From positions 310,001-374,000 of the forward strand of contig JACOXI010000003.1 of assembly GCA_016176335.1 (NCBI GenBank): a DNA stretch of 64,000 nt, given 5' to 3'. The number at the start of each line of letters is the position of its first letter. Position 1 is the stretch's first letter. The notes under the pieces are model-generated. The model was not told the origin of the DNA. It saw nothing but the letters and a program-made list of their open reading frames with translations, and did no database searches. This document shows, in pieces, positions 22,356 to 31,412 of the stretch. This DNA is from Candidatus Daviesbacteria bacterium. Lineage in GTDB: Bacteria; Patescibacteria; Microgenomatia; Daviesbacterales; UBA10151. The position numbers and the translations under genes are program-made.

Positions 22356-22889
22356 GTGGATTCTGAAAAAGGATTAGTTATTTTATATACAGGTGAAGGG
22401 AAGGGCAAGACTACTGCGGCTTTGGGGTTAGTGCTTCGAGCTTCGGGATATAATAAAAAATGTTTAATTGTCCAGTTTGGTAAAATTTGGTTTACTGGAG
22501 AGCTTGAAGGTATTAAAAAATTAGCCCCCTTTGTAAAAATAATTCAGGGAGGAAAAGGATTTGTTAAAATTTTGGGAGACAAGCTACCTTTAAAAGAACA
22601 CAAAAAAGCAGCCAAAAATACTTTTGACTTGTTATATAAAGAGGTAATTTCTGATAAATGGGATGTGATGGTGGCAGATGAGATAGTGGGAGCTTGCTCG
22701 TCTGGATTATTATCTATTAGTAAGGTAGTTAAGTTAATTAAAGACAAGCCAGATAGGTTGGATTTAGTTTTGACAGGCCATCATGCATCCAGAAAATTAC
22801 TTGACTTTGCAGATTTGGCAACAGAGATGGTAGAATTAAAACACCCCTACAGATTGGGAATTTTAGCAAAACAAGGGGTTGACTTTTAG
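22356..22889 (+). CDS. cobO: Cob(I)alamin adenosyltransferase (CobO/CobA type)
   Basis: This 177-residue protein has the CobO P-loop GEGKGKTTAALGLVLRASG at residues 12-30 and the family features VQFGK, DVMVADEI and LTGHHASRKLLDFADLATEMVELKHPY. It transfers the adenosyl group from ATP to cob(I)alamin, giving the cofactor that NrdJ needs. The start is GTG at 22356, nine bases after nrdJ. No cobalamin biosynthesis gene is in view, so the likely role is activation of scavenged corrinoid for the reductase. The lon promoter -35 box lies inside the last codons. Confidence 0.93.
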   Translation: MDSEKGLVILYTGEGKGKTTAALGLVLRASGYNKKCLIVQFGKIWFTGELEGIKKLAPFVKIIQGGKGFVKILGDKLPLKEHKKAAKNTFDLLYKEVISDKWDVMVADEIVGACSSGLLSISKVVKLIKDKPDRLDLVLTGHHASRKLLDFADLATEMVELKHPYRLGILAKQGVDF

Positions 22890-22907
22890 CACTCAAGGTA
22901 GTAAACT
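22879..22907 (+). promoter_or_regulatory. lon promoter
   Basis: TTGACT (22879-22884) and TAAACT (22902-22907) are exactly 17 bases apart. The -35 box overlaps the end of cobO. The ATG of lon at 22929 follows with a predicted leader of about 15 bases. This gives lon-hppA its own transcription in addition to any read-through. No CIRCE-like inverted repeat is visible. Confidence 0.6.
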
Positions 22908-22928
22908 GCTAATTACAAAGTAAAAATC

Positions 22929-25346
22929 ATGGCTGATTTTATAAAACCTATTTTAAATGAGCCTCTAAAACTTAAACCAACCATGCCGGTTGGGCCGCTA
23001 CGAGATACAGTGATCTTTCCTGGTAACTCTGTTCCCATAATTTCCGGTAGACCCAAATCAAAGGCTGCTTTAGATGTTGCCTGGAATTCTGATAAGCTGA
23101 TTGTTTTTGTCACCCAAAAAAATAGCAGAATTGAAGATCCATCAGATAAGGATCTTTATAAGGTAGGTACTGTTTGTTTGATAAGAAGAGTTGTTAAAAA
23201 TCCAGAAGGTGAATATACCCTTCAAGCAGAAGGAATGGCAAGAGTGTTCATTAAAAATTTCACCCAAATTGATCCATATTTGGAAGCAGAAATTGAGGAA
23301 ATCCCGGAGCTTTATGAACGGTCTGATCAAACGGAAGCACAAGTTCGAACGGTTAGAGAGCAGGTTCGCCGTTTTATGGAGCTTGGGGGTAGTCCTTTCT
23401 TTGATCAGAATATTTTTACCAATTGGTCGGTATTTTCTTATACGGACGATCCAAATCAACTTGTTAATACTATAACTCAAGCAGTTGATTTCAAAACTAT
23501 TGATAAACAACAGATTTTGGAGATGGTTTCCGCCCAAGAAAGATTGCAAAGACTGTCCGAGCTTTTGGCAAAAGAAATAAGAATTATGGAGATTTCCCAA
23601 AAGATTTCTTCTCAAACTCAAGAGCGTGTTTCCAAGATCACAAAAGAAGCCATATTAAAAGAGCAGATGAGAAGTATTGAGGAGGAGCTGGGCGGGGGGG
23701 ATTCGGAGCATCAGGAAATTAAGGAATTTGAATTGAAAATTAAAAAGAGTGGTATGCCAAAGGAAGTTTTGGAGAGGACTAAGAGGGAGTTATCAAGGCT
23801 GGCCAAGATGTCCCCATATAATCCCGAAGCGGGCTACATCAGAAATTACTTGGAGTGGTTAACTGATCTTCCTTGGAAGTTGGAAAAACAGCCGAAAGTA
23901 GATCTTAAAAAAGCCGAAGAAATCTTGGAAGAAGACCATTATGGTTTAAAGAAAGTGAAGGAAAGAATCCTGGAATACTTGGCAGTACACAAACTGGCAG
24001 GTAAAATTCACGGTCCTATCCTTTGTTTTGTGGGGCCTCCGGGTGTTGGTAAAACCTCTATCGGAAAATCCATTGCCAGAGCACTGTCGCGAAAATTTAT
24101 TAAGGTTTCCCTGGGAGGAATCAGGGATGAGGCAGAGATCAGAGGTCACAGAAGAACTTATGTAGGGAGCATGCCGGGAAGAATAGTCCAAGGTATAAAA
24201 CAAGCCGGCACTGTTAATCCTGTATTTATGCTGGATGAGATAGACAAAATCGGTGCAGACTACAGAGGTGATCCGTCAGCCGCACTTTTGGAAGCATTAG
24301 ATCCGGAACAAAATTTTGGTTTTTCAGACCATTATCTGGAAGTATCGTTTGATCTTTCCAACGTGATGTTTATCACAACTGCCAATATTTTGGATACCAT
24401 TCCTCCGGCTTTGCGGGATAGGCTGGAAATTATCCGTTATGCAGGCTATACAGAGGATGAAAAATTCCATATTGCTGAAAAATTCCTCATCCCAAAACAG
24501 GTGGTGGGTCATGGTTTAAAAAAAGATCAGATTAATTTTTCAGATTTGGCCGTACGGTCAATTATTCGCGAATATACCAGGGAAGCAGGAGTAAGAAGTT
24601 TGGAAAGGGAGCTTTCAGCAGTGATGCGAAAAGTTGCAAGAAAAATTGCAGAGGGAGATGGGAAAAAACTATTTAAGATTACCCCGGAGGTTGTACACAA
24701 ATTCTTGGGTCCGATCAAGTTTTTGCCACAACTGGCAGAAATAGAGGATACAATAGGTATGACCACCGGTCTATCTGTCACAGAAGCAGGTGGAGAGATT
24801 TTATTTATAGAAGTGACATTAATGCCTGGAAAGGGTGGGTTGCTCTTGACAGGACAATTAGGGGATGTGATGAAAGAGTCAGGACAGGCTGCAATGTCTT
24901 ATGTCAGGTCTCATTGGTTAAATTTAGGCCTACCGGAAAAATTCTTCCAAAAAGTAGATGTCCATGTCCATGTTCCGGAAGGGGCAATACCAAAAGACGG
25001 GCCATCTGCCGGCATCGCCCTCACAACTGCCATAGTTTCCGCATTTAGTAAAATTCCTGTTCATAAAGATATTGCTATGACAGGTGAGGTAACTTTAAGA
25101 GGAAGAGTGTTGGAAATTGGGGGACTTAAGGAAAAAGTCTTGGCTGCACACAGAGCCGGGGTGAAAACCATTATTGTACCGGACGATAATAAAAAAGACA
25201 TGGAAGATATACCAATGTTTGTACAAAAAGATTTGAAATTTATTTTTGTCAAACATATGGATGAGGTTTTGGATGTAGCATTAGTTAGATTTCCAAAACC
25301 TGTTTTAAACAAAAGAATTCCGGTTAGTCCTGCCTTTGTCGCATGA
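22929..25346 (+). CDS. lon: ATP-dependent Lon protease (LonA)
   Basis: This 805-residue protein has the normal LonA layout. The N-terminal substrate domain starts at PVGPLRDTVIFPGNSVPI. A coiled middle follows, then the AAA+ ATPase with Walker A GPPGVGKTS and Walker B VFMLDEIDKIG. The C-terminal serine/lysine protease domain has the catalytic Ser in PKDGPSAGIALTTA and the Lys in GGLKEKVLAAHRAG. Lon degrades damaged and regulatory proteins in the cytoplasm. The stop overlaps the next start (ATGA), coupling it to the pyrophosphatase gene. Nothing is missing. Confidence 0.96.
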   Translation: MADFIKPILNEPLKLKPTMPVGPLRDTVIFPGNSVPIISGRPKSKAALDVAWNSDKLIVFVTQKNSRIEDPSDKDLYKVGTVCLIRRVVKNPEGEYTLQAEGMARVFIKNFTQIDPYLEAEIEEIPELYERSDQTEAQVRTVREQVRRFMELGGSPFFDQNIFTNWSVFSYTDDPNQLVNTITQAVDFKTIDKQQILEMVSAQERLQRLSELLAKEIRIMEISQKISSQTQERVSKITKEAILKEQMRSIEEELGGGDSEHQEIKEFELKIKKSGMPKEVLERTKRELSRLAKMSPYNPEAGYIRNYLEWLTDLPWKLEKQPKVDLKKAEEILEEDHYGLKKVKERILEYLAVHKLAGKIHGPILCFVGPPGVGKTSIGKSIARALSRKFIKVSLGGIRDEAEIRGHRRTYVGSMPGRIVQGIKQAGTVNPVFMLDEIDKIGADYRGDPSAALLEALDPEQNFGFSDHYLEVSFDLSNVMFITTANILDTIPPALRDRLEIIRYAGYTEDEKFHIAEKFLIPKQVVGHGLKKDQINFSDLAVRSIIREYTREAGVRSLERELSAVMRKVARKIAEGDGKKLFKITPEVVHKFLGPIKFLPQLAEIEDTIGMTTGLSVTEAGGEILFIEVTLMPGKGGLLLTGQLGDVMKESGQAAMSYVRSHWLNLGLPEKFFQKVDVHVHVPEGAIPKDGPSAGIALTTAIVSAFSKIPVHKDIAMTGEVTLRGRVLEIGGLKEKVLAAHRAGVKTIIVPDDNKKDMEDIPMFVQKDLKFIFVKHMDEVLDVALVRFPKPVLNKRIPVSPAFVA

Positions 25347-27352
25347 TGGATTTAATTGTCAATAACATATCAAACATCATTTGGCTTTCTGTTGGAGCCT
25401 CCCTATTTTATGGATTGTGGTTAATAATTGATATTTTAAGAAGACCTTCGGGTGATGAGAAAATGAGGGAAATCCAAACGGCGATTCAAATAGGGGCTTC
25501 GGCTTACCTGCAAAGACAATATAAAGTTGTGGCTTCTGTTGCTGTAATACTGGCGGCAGGAATTTATTACTTCCTGGGAGCAAATACTGCTTTAGGGTTT
25601 TTAATAGGAGCTACTCTTTCTGCGTTGGCTGGGTTTATAGGTATGAATGTGGCGGTAAGAACCAATGTTCGGGTCGCGGAAATTGCCAAAGGGGGCTTAC
25701 CTCAAGCTTTCTCTCTTGCCTATAAAGGTGGGGCAGTCACAGGGTTTTTTGTGGTGGGTTTAGCATTGGCTGCAGTTTATGGTTTTTATCAATACACTGG
25801 CGGGGATATTAAATCTTTAATTGGTCTTGGCTTTGGAGGGTCTTTAATTTCCGTTTTTGCCAGGCTTGGTGGTGGAATTTTTACAAAAGGGGCAGATGTG
25901 GGGGCTGATTTGGTTGGTAAACTTGAGGCAGGGATTCCCGAAGATGATCCAAGAAACCCGGCAGTTATTGCGGATAATGTGGGGGATAATGTCGGAGATG
26001 ATGCCGGCATGGCAGCGGATATTTTTGAGACACATATTGTCACGGCAATTGCCGCAATGATTTTGGGACAACTGCTTTTGCCTAACTTTCCCAATGCCCT
26101 AGTCTATCCTCAATTACTTTTGGCAGTAGCTATTTTGGGTTCTATCTTTGGCAGCGCAGTCGTTCGCTTAAACGGTAAAAATATTATGGGCGCTCTTTAT
26201 AAGGGTTTAACCGCCGCAGTTATCTTCTCCCTAATACTTTTTTATCCGGCAACTTTAGCTTTAATGGGACAAAACCCCCTTTTCCCGGTGATTAATCTGT
26301 ATCTTTCAACCATTGTCGGTGTTTTAGTAACAGCCGCCATATTTTGGATTACAGAGTATTACACTTCAACAAAATATGCTCCCGTGCAACATATAGCCGA
26401 GGCATCAAGAACAGGTCATGCTACCAATATTATCGCCGGACTGGCCACTTCCATGAAATCTACCTTCTTTCCTGTTCTGCTAATTTCAGCAGCGGTGTTA
26501 GTAAGTTTCTGGCTGGCTGGTTTGTATGGCATAGCTTTGGCTGCAGTTGCAATGCTGTCTTTGGCAGGAACGGTTGTGACAATTGATGCTTTTGGACCGA
26601 TCACCGATAATGCCGGGGGGATTGCCGAAATGGCACACTTACCGCAAAAGGTGCGGGATGTGACAGATCCTTTGGATGCTGTTGGCAATACCACCAAAGC
26701 TGTGACAAAAGGTTACGCCATTGCTTCTGCCGGGTTGGCTGCTTTGGTGCTTTTTACAGCTTACGCGGAGGAATTGGCAACAACTGGGGCGGAATTATCT
26801 TTTTCTCTGACCGACCCGCAAGTTTTGATAGGCCTTTTTATAGGCGGTGCTCTTCCCTATCTTTTTGCCTCATACGCAATGGAGGCTGTGGGAAAAGCAG
26901 GCGGGGCGGTGGTTGAGGAAGTCAGGAGACAGTTCAAAACAATAAGAGGGATAATGGAGGGGAAGGCCAAACCGGATTATGCCCGTTGTGTGGAGATAGT
27001 GACAGTTGTTGCACAAAAAGAAATGTTAATTCCGGCTTTGATTCCTGTGTTAGCGCCTATTTTAGTGGGATTTGTTTTGGGACCTGTTGCTTTGGGGGGG
27101 ATGCTTGTGGGAACAATTGTGACAGGGATATTTGTGGCAGTTTCCATGACCACGGGTGGTGCTGCCTGGGATAATGCCAAAAAATATATAGAAACGGGAA
27201 AATTTGGAGGTAAAGGATCAGATGCTCACAAAGCTGCAGTCACAGGTGATACGGTCGGTGATCCATATAAAGATACAGCAGGGCCAGCGATAAATCCGAT
27301 GATAAAAGTCGTTAATATCGTCGCGTTACTTCTTGTGCCTTTTCTTAAATAA
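25343..27352 (+). CDS. hppA: Membrane-bound proton-pumping pyrophosphatase
   Basis: This 669-residue protein has about 16 membrane helices. It uses pyrophosphate hydrolysis to pump ions outward. The substrate site DVGADLVGKLEAGIPEDDPRNP, then ADNVGDNVGDDAGMAADIFE, is intact, and a second Asp-rich loop (FGPITDNAGGIAEMA) and GDTVGDPYKDTAGPAINP follow. The selector segment reads GNTTKAVTKGYAIASAG: Lys where K+-dependent enzymes have Ala, and Thr three residues on. By established rules this marks a K+-independent, H+-pumping type. The gene is coupled to lon by ATGA. It would let a small-genome cell recover energy from pyrophosphate. Confidence 0.95.
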   Translation: MMDLIVNNISNIIWLSVGASLFYGLWLIIDILRRPSGDEKMREIQTAIQIGASAYLQRQYKVVASVAVILAAGIYYFLGANTALGFLIGATLSALAGFIGMNVAVRTNVRVAEIAKGGLPQAFSLAYKGGAVTGFFVVGLALAAVYGFYQYTGGDIKSLIGLGFGGSLISVFARLGGGIFTKGADVGADLVGKLEAGIPEDDPRNPAVIADNVGDNVGDDAGMAADIFETHIVTAIAAMILGQLLLPNFPNALVYPQLLLAVAILGSIFGSAVVRLNGKNIMGALYKGLTAAVIFSLILFYPATLALMGQNPLFPVINLYLSTIVGVLVTAAIFWITEYYTSTKYAPVQHIAEASRTGHATNIIAGLATSMKSTFFPVLLISAAVLVSFWLAGLYGIALAAVAMLSLAGTVVTIDAFGPITDNAGGIAEMAHLPQKVRDVTDPLDAVGNTTKAVTKGYAIASAGLAALVLFTAYAEELATTGAELSFSLTDPQVLIGLFIGGALPYLFASYAMEAVGKAGGAVVEEVRRQFKTIRGIMEGKAKPDYARCVEIVTVVAQKEMLIPALIPVLAPILVGFVLGPVALGGMLVGTIVTGIFVAVSMTTGGAAWDNAKKYIETGKFGGKGSDAHKAAVTGDTVGDPYKDTAGPAINPMIKVVNIVALLLVPFLK

Positions 27353-27376
27353 CGTGTCTTTGTTAGCTTTGTGTTT

Positions 27377-27796
27377 CTATTGAGGCGAGGTTGGATTTGG
27401 GGGAGGGGTGGGTTGACTGCCCATTAGGGCGTTTTTCACCTCCATCACCACTTGATCGGGAGTATAAGACGCCTTAATTAAATAAGCTTGCGCGCCTAAT
27501 TCAAATCCTTCCTTAATAACCGCTTCCTGTCCTAAATTCGTCAAAAGTATGGTAATCATTTTAGAATTTGGATTTTGAGTCTTAAATTCCCTTAGAACTT
27601 GTAATCCATTCATTCCCGGAAGCATGATATCCAAAAGTAACAGATCAAAAGGTTCACTCTTTAACATATTCAAACCACTTTGCCCGTCCATCGCACTTTT
27701 AACCTGAAAACCCGCTTTGGTCAGTTGTCTAACATACAGGTCTCTTATAAAGTTCTCATCCTCAATCAGAATAATTTTTTTGGAATTCGGATCCAT
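27377..27796 (-). CDS. Single-domain response regulator
   Basis: The 139-residue protein is a receiver domain only. The acid pair is Glu12-Asp13 (LIEDEN), the phosphorylated Asp is Asp56 (LLLLDIMLPG), Thr86 (LLTN) and Lys108 (LIKAS) complete the active site. A Pro-rich tail of about 15 residues follows. There is no DNA-binding output domain, so it probably signals by protein contact. It lies downstream of the histidine kinase gene on the same strand with a 62-base gap holding a hairpin, and is presumably its partner. Confidence 0.92.
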   Translation of the reverse strand: MDPNSKKIILIEDENFIRDLYVRQLTKAGFQVKSAMDGQSGLNMLKSEPFDLLLLDIMLPGMNGLQVLREFKTQNPNSKMITILLTNLGQEAVIKEGFELGAQAYLIKASYTPDQVVMEVKNALMGSQPTPPPNPTSPQ

Positions 27797-27832
27797 TAGA
27801 ATTATTTTAACCTGAACCTTATCCTTCTTTCA

Positions 27833-27859
27833 ACCACAATTATGCAAACTAATTGTGGT
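27833..27859 (-). other. Hairpin between kinase and regulator genes
   Basis: A perfect 10-base inverted repeat, ACCACAATTA and TAATTGTGGT, encloses a 7-base loop. It begins within the stop codon of the kinase gene on the minus strand. No T-run follows on either strand, so it is not a standard terminator; it may be an mRNA stability or processing element that sets the kinase-to-regulator ratio. Confidence 0.5.
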
Positions 27860-29307
27860 CAATAATTAAGTGCACCGTGTTGAATTTCTTGGCCAACAAA
27901 TTTATCAGATACAAAAGGTTTCATTTGGGAAGCAGCAGGTAACGTAAAGTAAAACTTACTTCCGGATCCTTCTTCGGATTCGACCCAAATTTTTCCTCCC
28001 AGTTTGCTAATAATAGATTTGGCAATATACAAACCCAGTCCGGTGCCTTTGGAGGCTTGCTGCGAAGTGTTGGAAACCCGGAAGAATTTATTAAAAAGAT
28101 GAGGAATGGCTTCTTTCGGTATGCCAATTCCCGTATCGGAGACAACTGTTGTAATCTCAAGCGGTGTAATTTTAAAAGAAATATCGACTTTCCCCCCCGG
28201 GTTTGTATAATTTATGGCATTTGCAATAAGGTTTGTGACAACTTCGTTAATTCTAATCGGATCAGCAAGAACTTTGGGAAGGGCATCTTTTGGAAAATTG
28301 AGCGTTAAAGAGATATTTTTCTGCTTAGCCAGGTTGCCCAGATCATCAACACTCTTTGTCAAAACTGTTTGATAATCAATCGGTTCCGGTGAAACTGCCA
28401 ACTGGTCTCTTTCAATTTTATTAACGTTTAAAATATTTTGAACCAGAGCCAAAAGCTGTTGGGCGGAAACTTGGCTTTTTTCCAGAAGGTCAAGTTCCTC
28501 GCTTGCTATTTTGCCTCTATTTTCATTTATAAATACAGAAAGGTAGCCGATAATACCAGTTAGGGGGGTTCTTAGCTCGTGTGATGCCATTGAAACAAAA
28601 TCAAGCTTCATTCTTTCCAATTCTTCTTCTTTTGAAAGGTCACGCAATAGCAACAGGCATCCCAAGTTTGTCTGAACTCCACTGTCTATTTTGGAAGTAG
28701 TTAAATTTATCCTTGTCTGCTTACCGTCTCTTCCGACTAAAGTTACTGTTTGGTTAAAAGAGATATCGCAATAAGTTTTAGATAAAATTTCCTCTTGACC
28801 GGAGTAAAGACGAACAAACTGGTCTATTGATTTGCTGTTTAATTCGTTTTGTGTGTAGCCGGTGATACTTTCTGCTGCTTTATTGACAAAAACGATATTT
28901 TTATTAAAGTCTAATGCTATAATCCCATCAACAATGGCTGATAGTACAGAATCAATTCTATTTCGCTCGGAAGCAAGTGCATCTTTTTCTGTCTCCAATT
29001 TTTGAAAAGAGATTGCGAGTTTCCCTGCCATTAAATTGAAAGCATCAGCCACACTTTGAAGTTCATCTTGACTTCTTATATCAAGTTTATAGTTTAGATT
29101 ACCTTCGCCCAAAGATTTGGCAGCTTGAACGAATTTGCCCAAAGGTTTTAGGATTAAAAATAGGACTAAAGTAGCAATAAATGCTGAAAGCGCGCCAATA
29201 ATATAAGAAATTGGTGAGTTAAGATTTAGGAAATTTATCGCAAAGATAGGTATAAATACAGCAAATAAGATCAGAATAATTAATTTGAGGAGGAGTGAAA
29301 TTTTCAT
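27859..29307 (-). CDS. Membrane sensor histidine kinase (HAMP-PAS-HisKA-HATPase)
   Basis: This 482-residue kinase has two N-terminal helices (IILILFAVFIPIFAINF and YIIGALSAFIATLVLFLIL) with only a few residues between them, so there is hardly an outer sensor domain. A HAMP linker follows (to about 105), then a PAS domain (about 115-225, DGIIALDFNKNIVFVNKAAESITGYT). The HisKA box is MASHELRTPLTGIIGYL with the phosphorylated His, and the ATP domain has NLIANAINYTNPGG, DTGIGIP and GTGLGLYIAKSI. The signal is unknown; the architecture resembles WalK-like or membrane-state sensors. It is divergent from tRNA-Glu and upstream of its likely partner receiver gene. Confidence 0.93.
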   Translation of the reverse strand: MKISLLLKLIILILFAVFIPIFAINFLNLNSPISYIIGALSAFIATLVLFLILKPLGKFVQAAKSLGEGNLNYKLDIRSQDELQSVADAFNLMAGKLAISFQKLETEKDALASERNRIDSVLSAIVDGIIALDFNKNIVFVNKAAESITGYTQNELNSKSIDQFVRLYSGQEEILSKTYCDISFNQTVTLVGRDGKQTRINLTTSKIDSGVQTNLGCLLLLRDLSKEEELERMKLDFVSMASHELRTPLTGIIGYLSVFINENRGKIASEELDLLEKSQVSAQQLLALVQNILNVNKIERDQLAVSPEPIDYQTVLTKSVDDLGNLAKQKNISLTLNFPKDALPKVLADPIRINEVVTNLIANAINYTNPGGKVDISFKITPLEITTVVSDTGIGIPKEAIPHLFNKFFRVSNTSQQASKGTGLGLYIAKSIISKLGGKIWVESEEGSGSKFYFTLPAASQMKPFVSDKFVGQEIQHGALNY

Positions 29308-29358
29308 TTTAGTATCTAATCTAGCGTACCAGAAGCGGAAGATTTTGACAAGGAAAAT

Positions 29359-29367
29359 TGGTATAAT
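29359..29367 (+). promoter_or_regulatory. Extended -10 promoter of tRNA-Glu
   Basis: TGG followed by TATAAT (29362-29367) is a perfect extended -10 element 12 bases before the tRNA. A TTGACA at 29345 is only 11 bases upstream of the -10 box, too close to act as its -35. Confidence 0.6.
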
Positions 29368-29379
29368 TTAGCAAAATTC

Positions 29380-29451
29380 GGCTCTGTCGTCTAGGGGTTA
29401 GGACACAGCGTTCTCAACGCTGTAACACGGGTTCGAATCCCGTCAGAGCCA
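29380..29451 (+). tRNA. tRNA-Glu (anticodon CTC)
   Basis: The 72-base sequence folds as a cloverleaf. Acceptor arms are GGCTCTG (29380-29386) and CAGAGCC (29444-29450) with discriminator A. The anticodon stem is CAGCG/CGCTG around the loop TTCTCAA, giving anticodon CTC. The T arm is CGGGTTCGAATCCCG. The 3' CCA is not encoded and must be added by a nucleotidyltransferase. Decoding GAG only, it implies that another Glu tRNA (TTC) exists elsewhere in the genome. Confidence 0.97.
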
Positions 29452-29487
29452 CTGATTAATATTCTCTTAAAGCCTTCTCTCGCAGGT

Positions 29488-29516
29488 TTGACTTTGTGGA
29501 TAAATTAGCATAGAAT
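29488..29516 (+). promoter_or_regulatory. greA promoter
   Basis: TTGACT (29488-29493) and TAGAAT (29511-29516) are 17 bases apart. The ATG at 29530 is 13 bases after the -10 box, which predicts a leader of about six bases and no Shine-Dalgarno sequence. Confidence 0.6.
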
Positions 29517-29529
29517 CTGCCTAAAATAA

Positions 29530-30018
29530 ATGACTAAAAATAATAAGTCAAACAAACTTGCCAAAAATGTTTATCTTACTCAAAAGGGGCTTTCCGAAGC
29601 CAGAGGGGAGCTTGATTACTTAAAAAAAGTCAAAAGAGCGGACATTGCCAGCAGAATAAATCAAGCTCGGGAGTACGGAGATTTATCAGAGAATTCCGAA
29701 TATGACAGTGCAATGGAGGATCAGGCTTTAATGGAAAGCAGAATCAGTGCACTGGAAAACATTCTCAAAGATGCAAAAGTTATTTCAAATAACCTCACCA
29801 ATGATTTTGTGGTGATTGGGTCAACTGTTAGGATAGAGATGGACAGGGAGATTGATGAATTCACCATAGTAGGCAGAGTGGAGGCAGATCCTGCCAAAAA
29901 AAGAATATCAAATGAATCACCTTTGGGATCAGCACTTTTGGGTGGTAAAAAAGGGGAGATTGTGGAGGTCACAACACCAATTGTTAAGTATAAATGTAAA
30001 ATTCTGGAGGTAAAATGA
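29530..30018 (+). CDS. greA: Transcription elongation factor GreA
   Basis: The 162-residue protein has both GreA parts: the N-terminal coiled coil with the acidic tip (AREYGDLSENSEYDSAMEDQ), and the C-terminal FKBP-like domain starting FVVIGSTVRIEMD and ending SPLGSALLGGKKGEIVEV. GreA rescues backtracked RNA polymerase by stimulating transcript cleavage. The length is normal. The stop overlaps the start of the next gene as ATGA. Confidence 0.95.
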   Translation: MTKNNKSNKLAKNVYLTQKGLSEARGELDYLKKVKRADIASRINQAREYGDLSENSEYDSAMEDQALMESRISALENILKDAKVISNNLTNDFVVIGSTVRIEMDREIDEFTIVGRVEADPAKKRISNESPLGSALLGGKKGEIVEVTTPIVKYKCKILEVK

Positions 30019-31352
30019 GGACTAGTAAACCAATTTTATTATTTAAGCCCACTTTAACATTGCTTTCTAAAAATGAAAGTCAAGTTTTAGAGGTTCTTGT
30101 TGAGGCAGGGAAGTTAATTATCCCTATATATATTGCTCAAGAGAATCACAATCAATTAGGTGCCAATTTTTATCCAAAAGGTATCAGTAAGGAGGAAATA
30201 GAAAAGGCAGCAAAAAAAGATCCTAAAATTCTTTCTCCTTATACAGTTGTGGAGAAAATTAATGGTAAATTAGTGGCCATTCCCTATCATGTTAAGTATG
30301 CAAACTTGCTAAAACCTATTGCTGATAAGTTAATTGAAGCTGCAAATATTACTGACAATAAAGAATTTGCCAGGAGATTGTTGATACAGGCTAAGGCATT
30401 GCTTAATGGTAGTTATGATGAGGCAACTATTGCCTGGATGAAAATGAAGCCTTATGTCTTGGATATAAACATTGGGCCAGTTGAAAGATATGATGATAAA
30501 CTATTCTTTACGAAAACTTCGTATCAGGCTTGGGTTGGGGTAATGGATGAGGGTGCTACTAAACGTGCAAGACAATTCAGAGATATTATCTTAAGTGCCA
30601 GAAAGCATTCTTTGATGTCTTCAGAACAAGTGGATTTTTATGATAAGGTACAAATTCGGGTTGATGACTTGTTACTATTTTCAGGGCTGATAGCAAGGAC
30701 AGTCTTTTTAGGGGTGGATGTTCCTAATGATCCAAATTTAATGGAGAAATATGGATCAGAGATTACTATATTTAATCAAGCTAACGAGTACCGTTTTAAG
30801 CACGAGGTTCTGCCAGCTTTTAACAGGATATTCTCCGTCTCATTTAAGAAGCTGTTCAGTATTAGAGATATAGAATTAGGGACATTATACTCTACAATTT
30901 TACATGAACTGGGACATGTTTATCTAAGATATCGAGATTCTGAAAAGAGGTTAAGGGATCTATTCCCAATAATTGATGAGTTATCAGCCTATGTGACTGG
31001 TCTGAAAGTTGGAGGATATCTGTTACTGAAAGATGTTACCGACACAAAACAGCTTGAATCTATGATGGTCGCCTTTTTGGCAAGATCTTTTGAGATGGTT
31101 TTATACGAGAAAGATAACCGCTCTAAATATCACTATATGCTTGGCGGGGCCATATTTATAAATTATCTGTTGGAGAGTGGAGCCATTCAGGAAAAAGGTG
31201 GTGTTTCTTGGCCAAATTTCACAAAGATGTTTTTCTCATTAAGTGAATTAGCTGTTGTTTTGGATAGGATTTTATCCTGTGGCACAAGAGCAGATGCTGA
31301 AGTATTTATTAAAAAATACGGCAACATAAAAAAACTCCAAAGGTTTAAGTAA
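30015..31352 (+). CDS. Putative M49-like (dipeptidyl peptidase III-like) zinc metallopeptidase
   Basis: The 445-residue protein has no signal or membrane segment. It contains LHELGHVYLR, a zinc HExxH motif at about residues 298-302, with EIDEL-like IDELSAYVTGLKVGGYLL some 25 residues on that could supply the glutamate ligand. The segment IGPVERYDDKLFFTKTSYQAWVGV resembles the IGP-E-Y-D-LFG-K stretch that I associate with peptidase family M49 and relatives. M49 itself uses HExxGH, so this protein would be a variant. It is coupled to greA by ATGA. A second HE-containing protein follows. Cytoplasmic oligopeptide breakdown is the likely role, but I am only moderately sure of the family. Confidence 0.6.
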   Translation: MRTSKPILLFKPTLTLLSKNESQVLEVLVEAGKLIIPIYIAQENHNQLGANFYPKGISKEEIEKAAKKDPKILSPYTVVEKINGKLVAIPYHVKYANLLKPIADKLIEAANITDNKEFARRLLIQAKALLNGSYDEATIAWMKMKPYVLDINIGPVERYDDKLFFTKTSYQAWVGVMDEGATKRARQFRDIILSARKHSLMSSEQVDFYDKVQIRVDDLLLFSGLIARTVFLGVDVPNDPNLMEKYGSEITIFNQANEYRFKHEVLPAFNRIFSVSFKKLFSIRDIELGTLYSTILHELGHVYLRYRDSEKRLRDLFPIIDELSAYVTGLKVGGYLLLKDVTDTKQLESMMVAFLARSFEMVLYEKDNRSKYHYMLGGAIFINYLLESGAIQEKGGVSWPNFTKMFFSLSELAVVLDRILSCGTRADAEVFIKKYGNIKKLQRFK

Positions 31353-31362
31353 GCCTATAAAT

Positions 31363-31391
31363 TTGCAAATTATCCTCAAAAAATGTAAAAT
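31363..31391 (+). promoter_or_regulatory. Promoter upstream of the second putative peptidase
   Basis: TTGCAA (31363-31368) and TAAAAT (31386-31391) are 17 bases apart, between the two putative peptidase genes. The nearest ATG is at 31413, giving a leader of around 15 bases. Confidence 0.5.
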
Positions 31392-31412
31392 ACTTCAGAA
31401 ATTTTAATCTTG

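Noticed and set aside
29345..29350. TTGACA as -35 of the tRNA-Glu promoter
   Set aside because: It is only 11 bases from the TATAAT; the TGG extension before the -10 box better explains promoter function.
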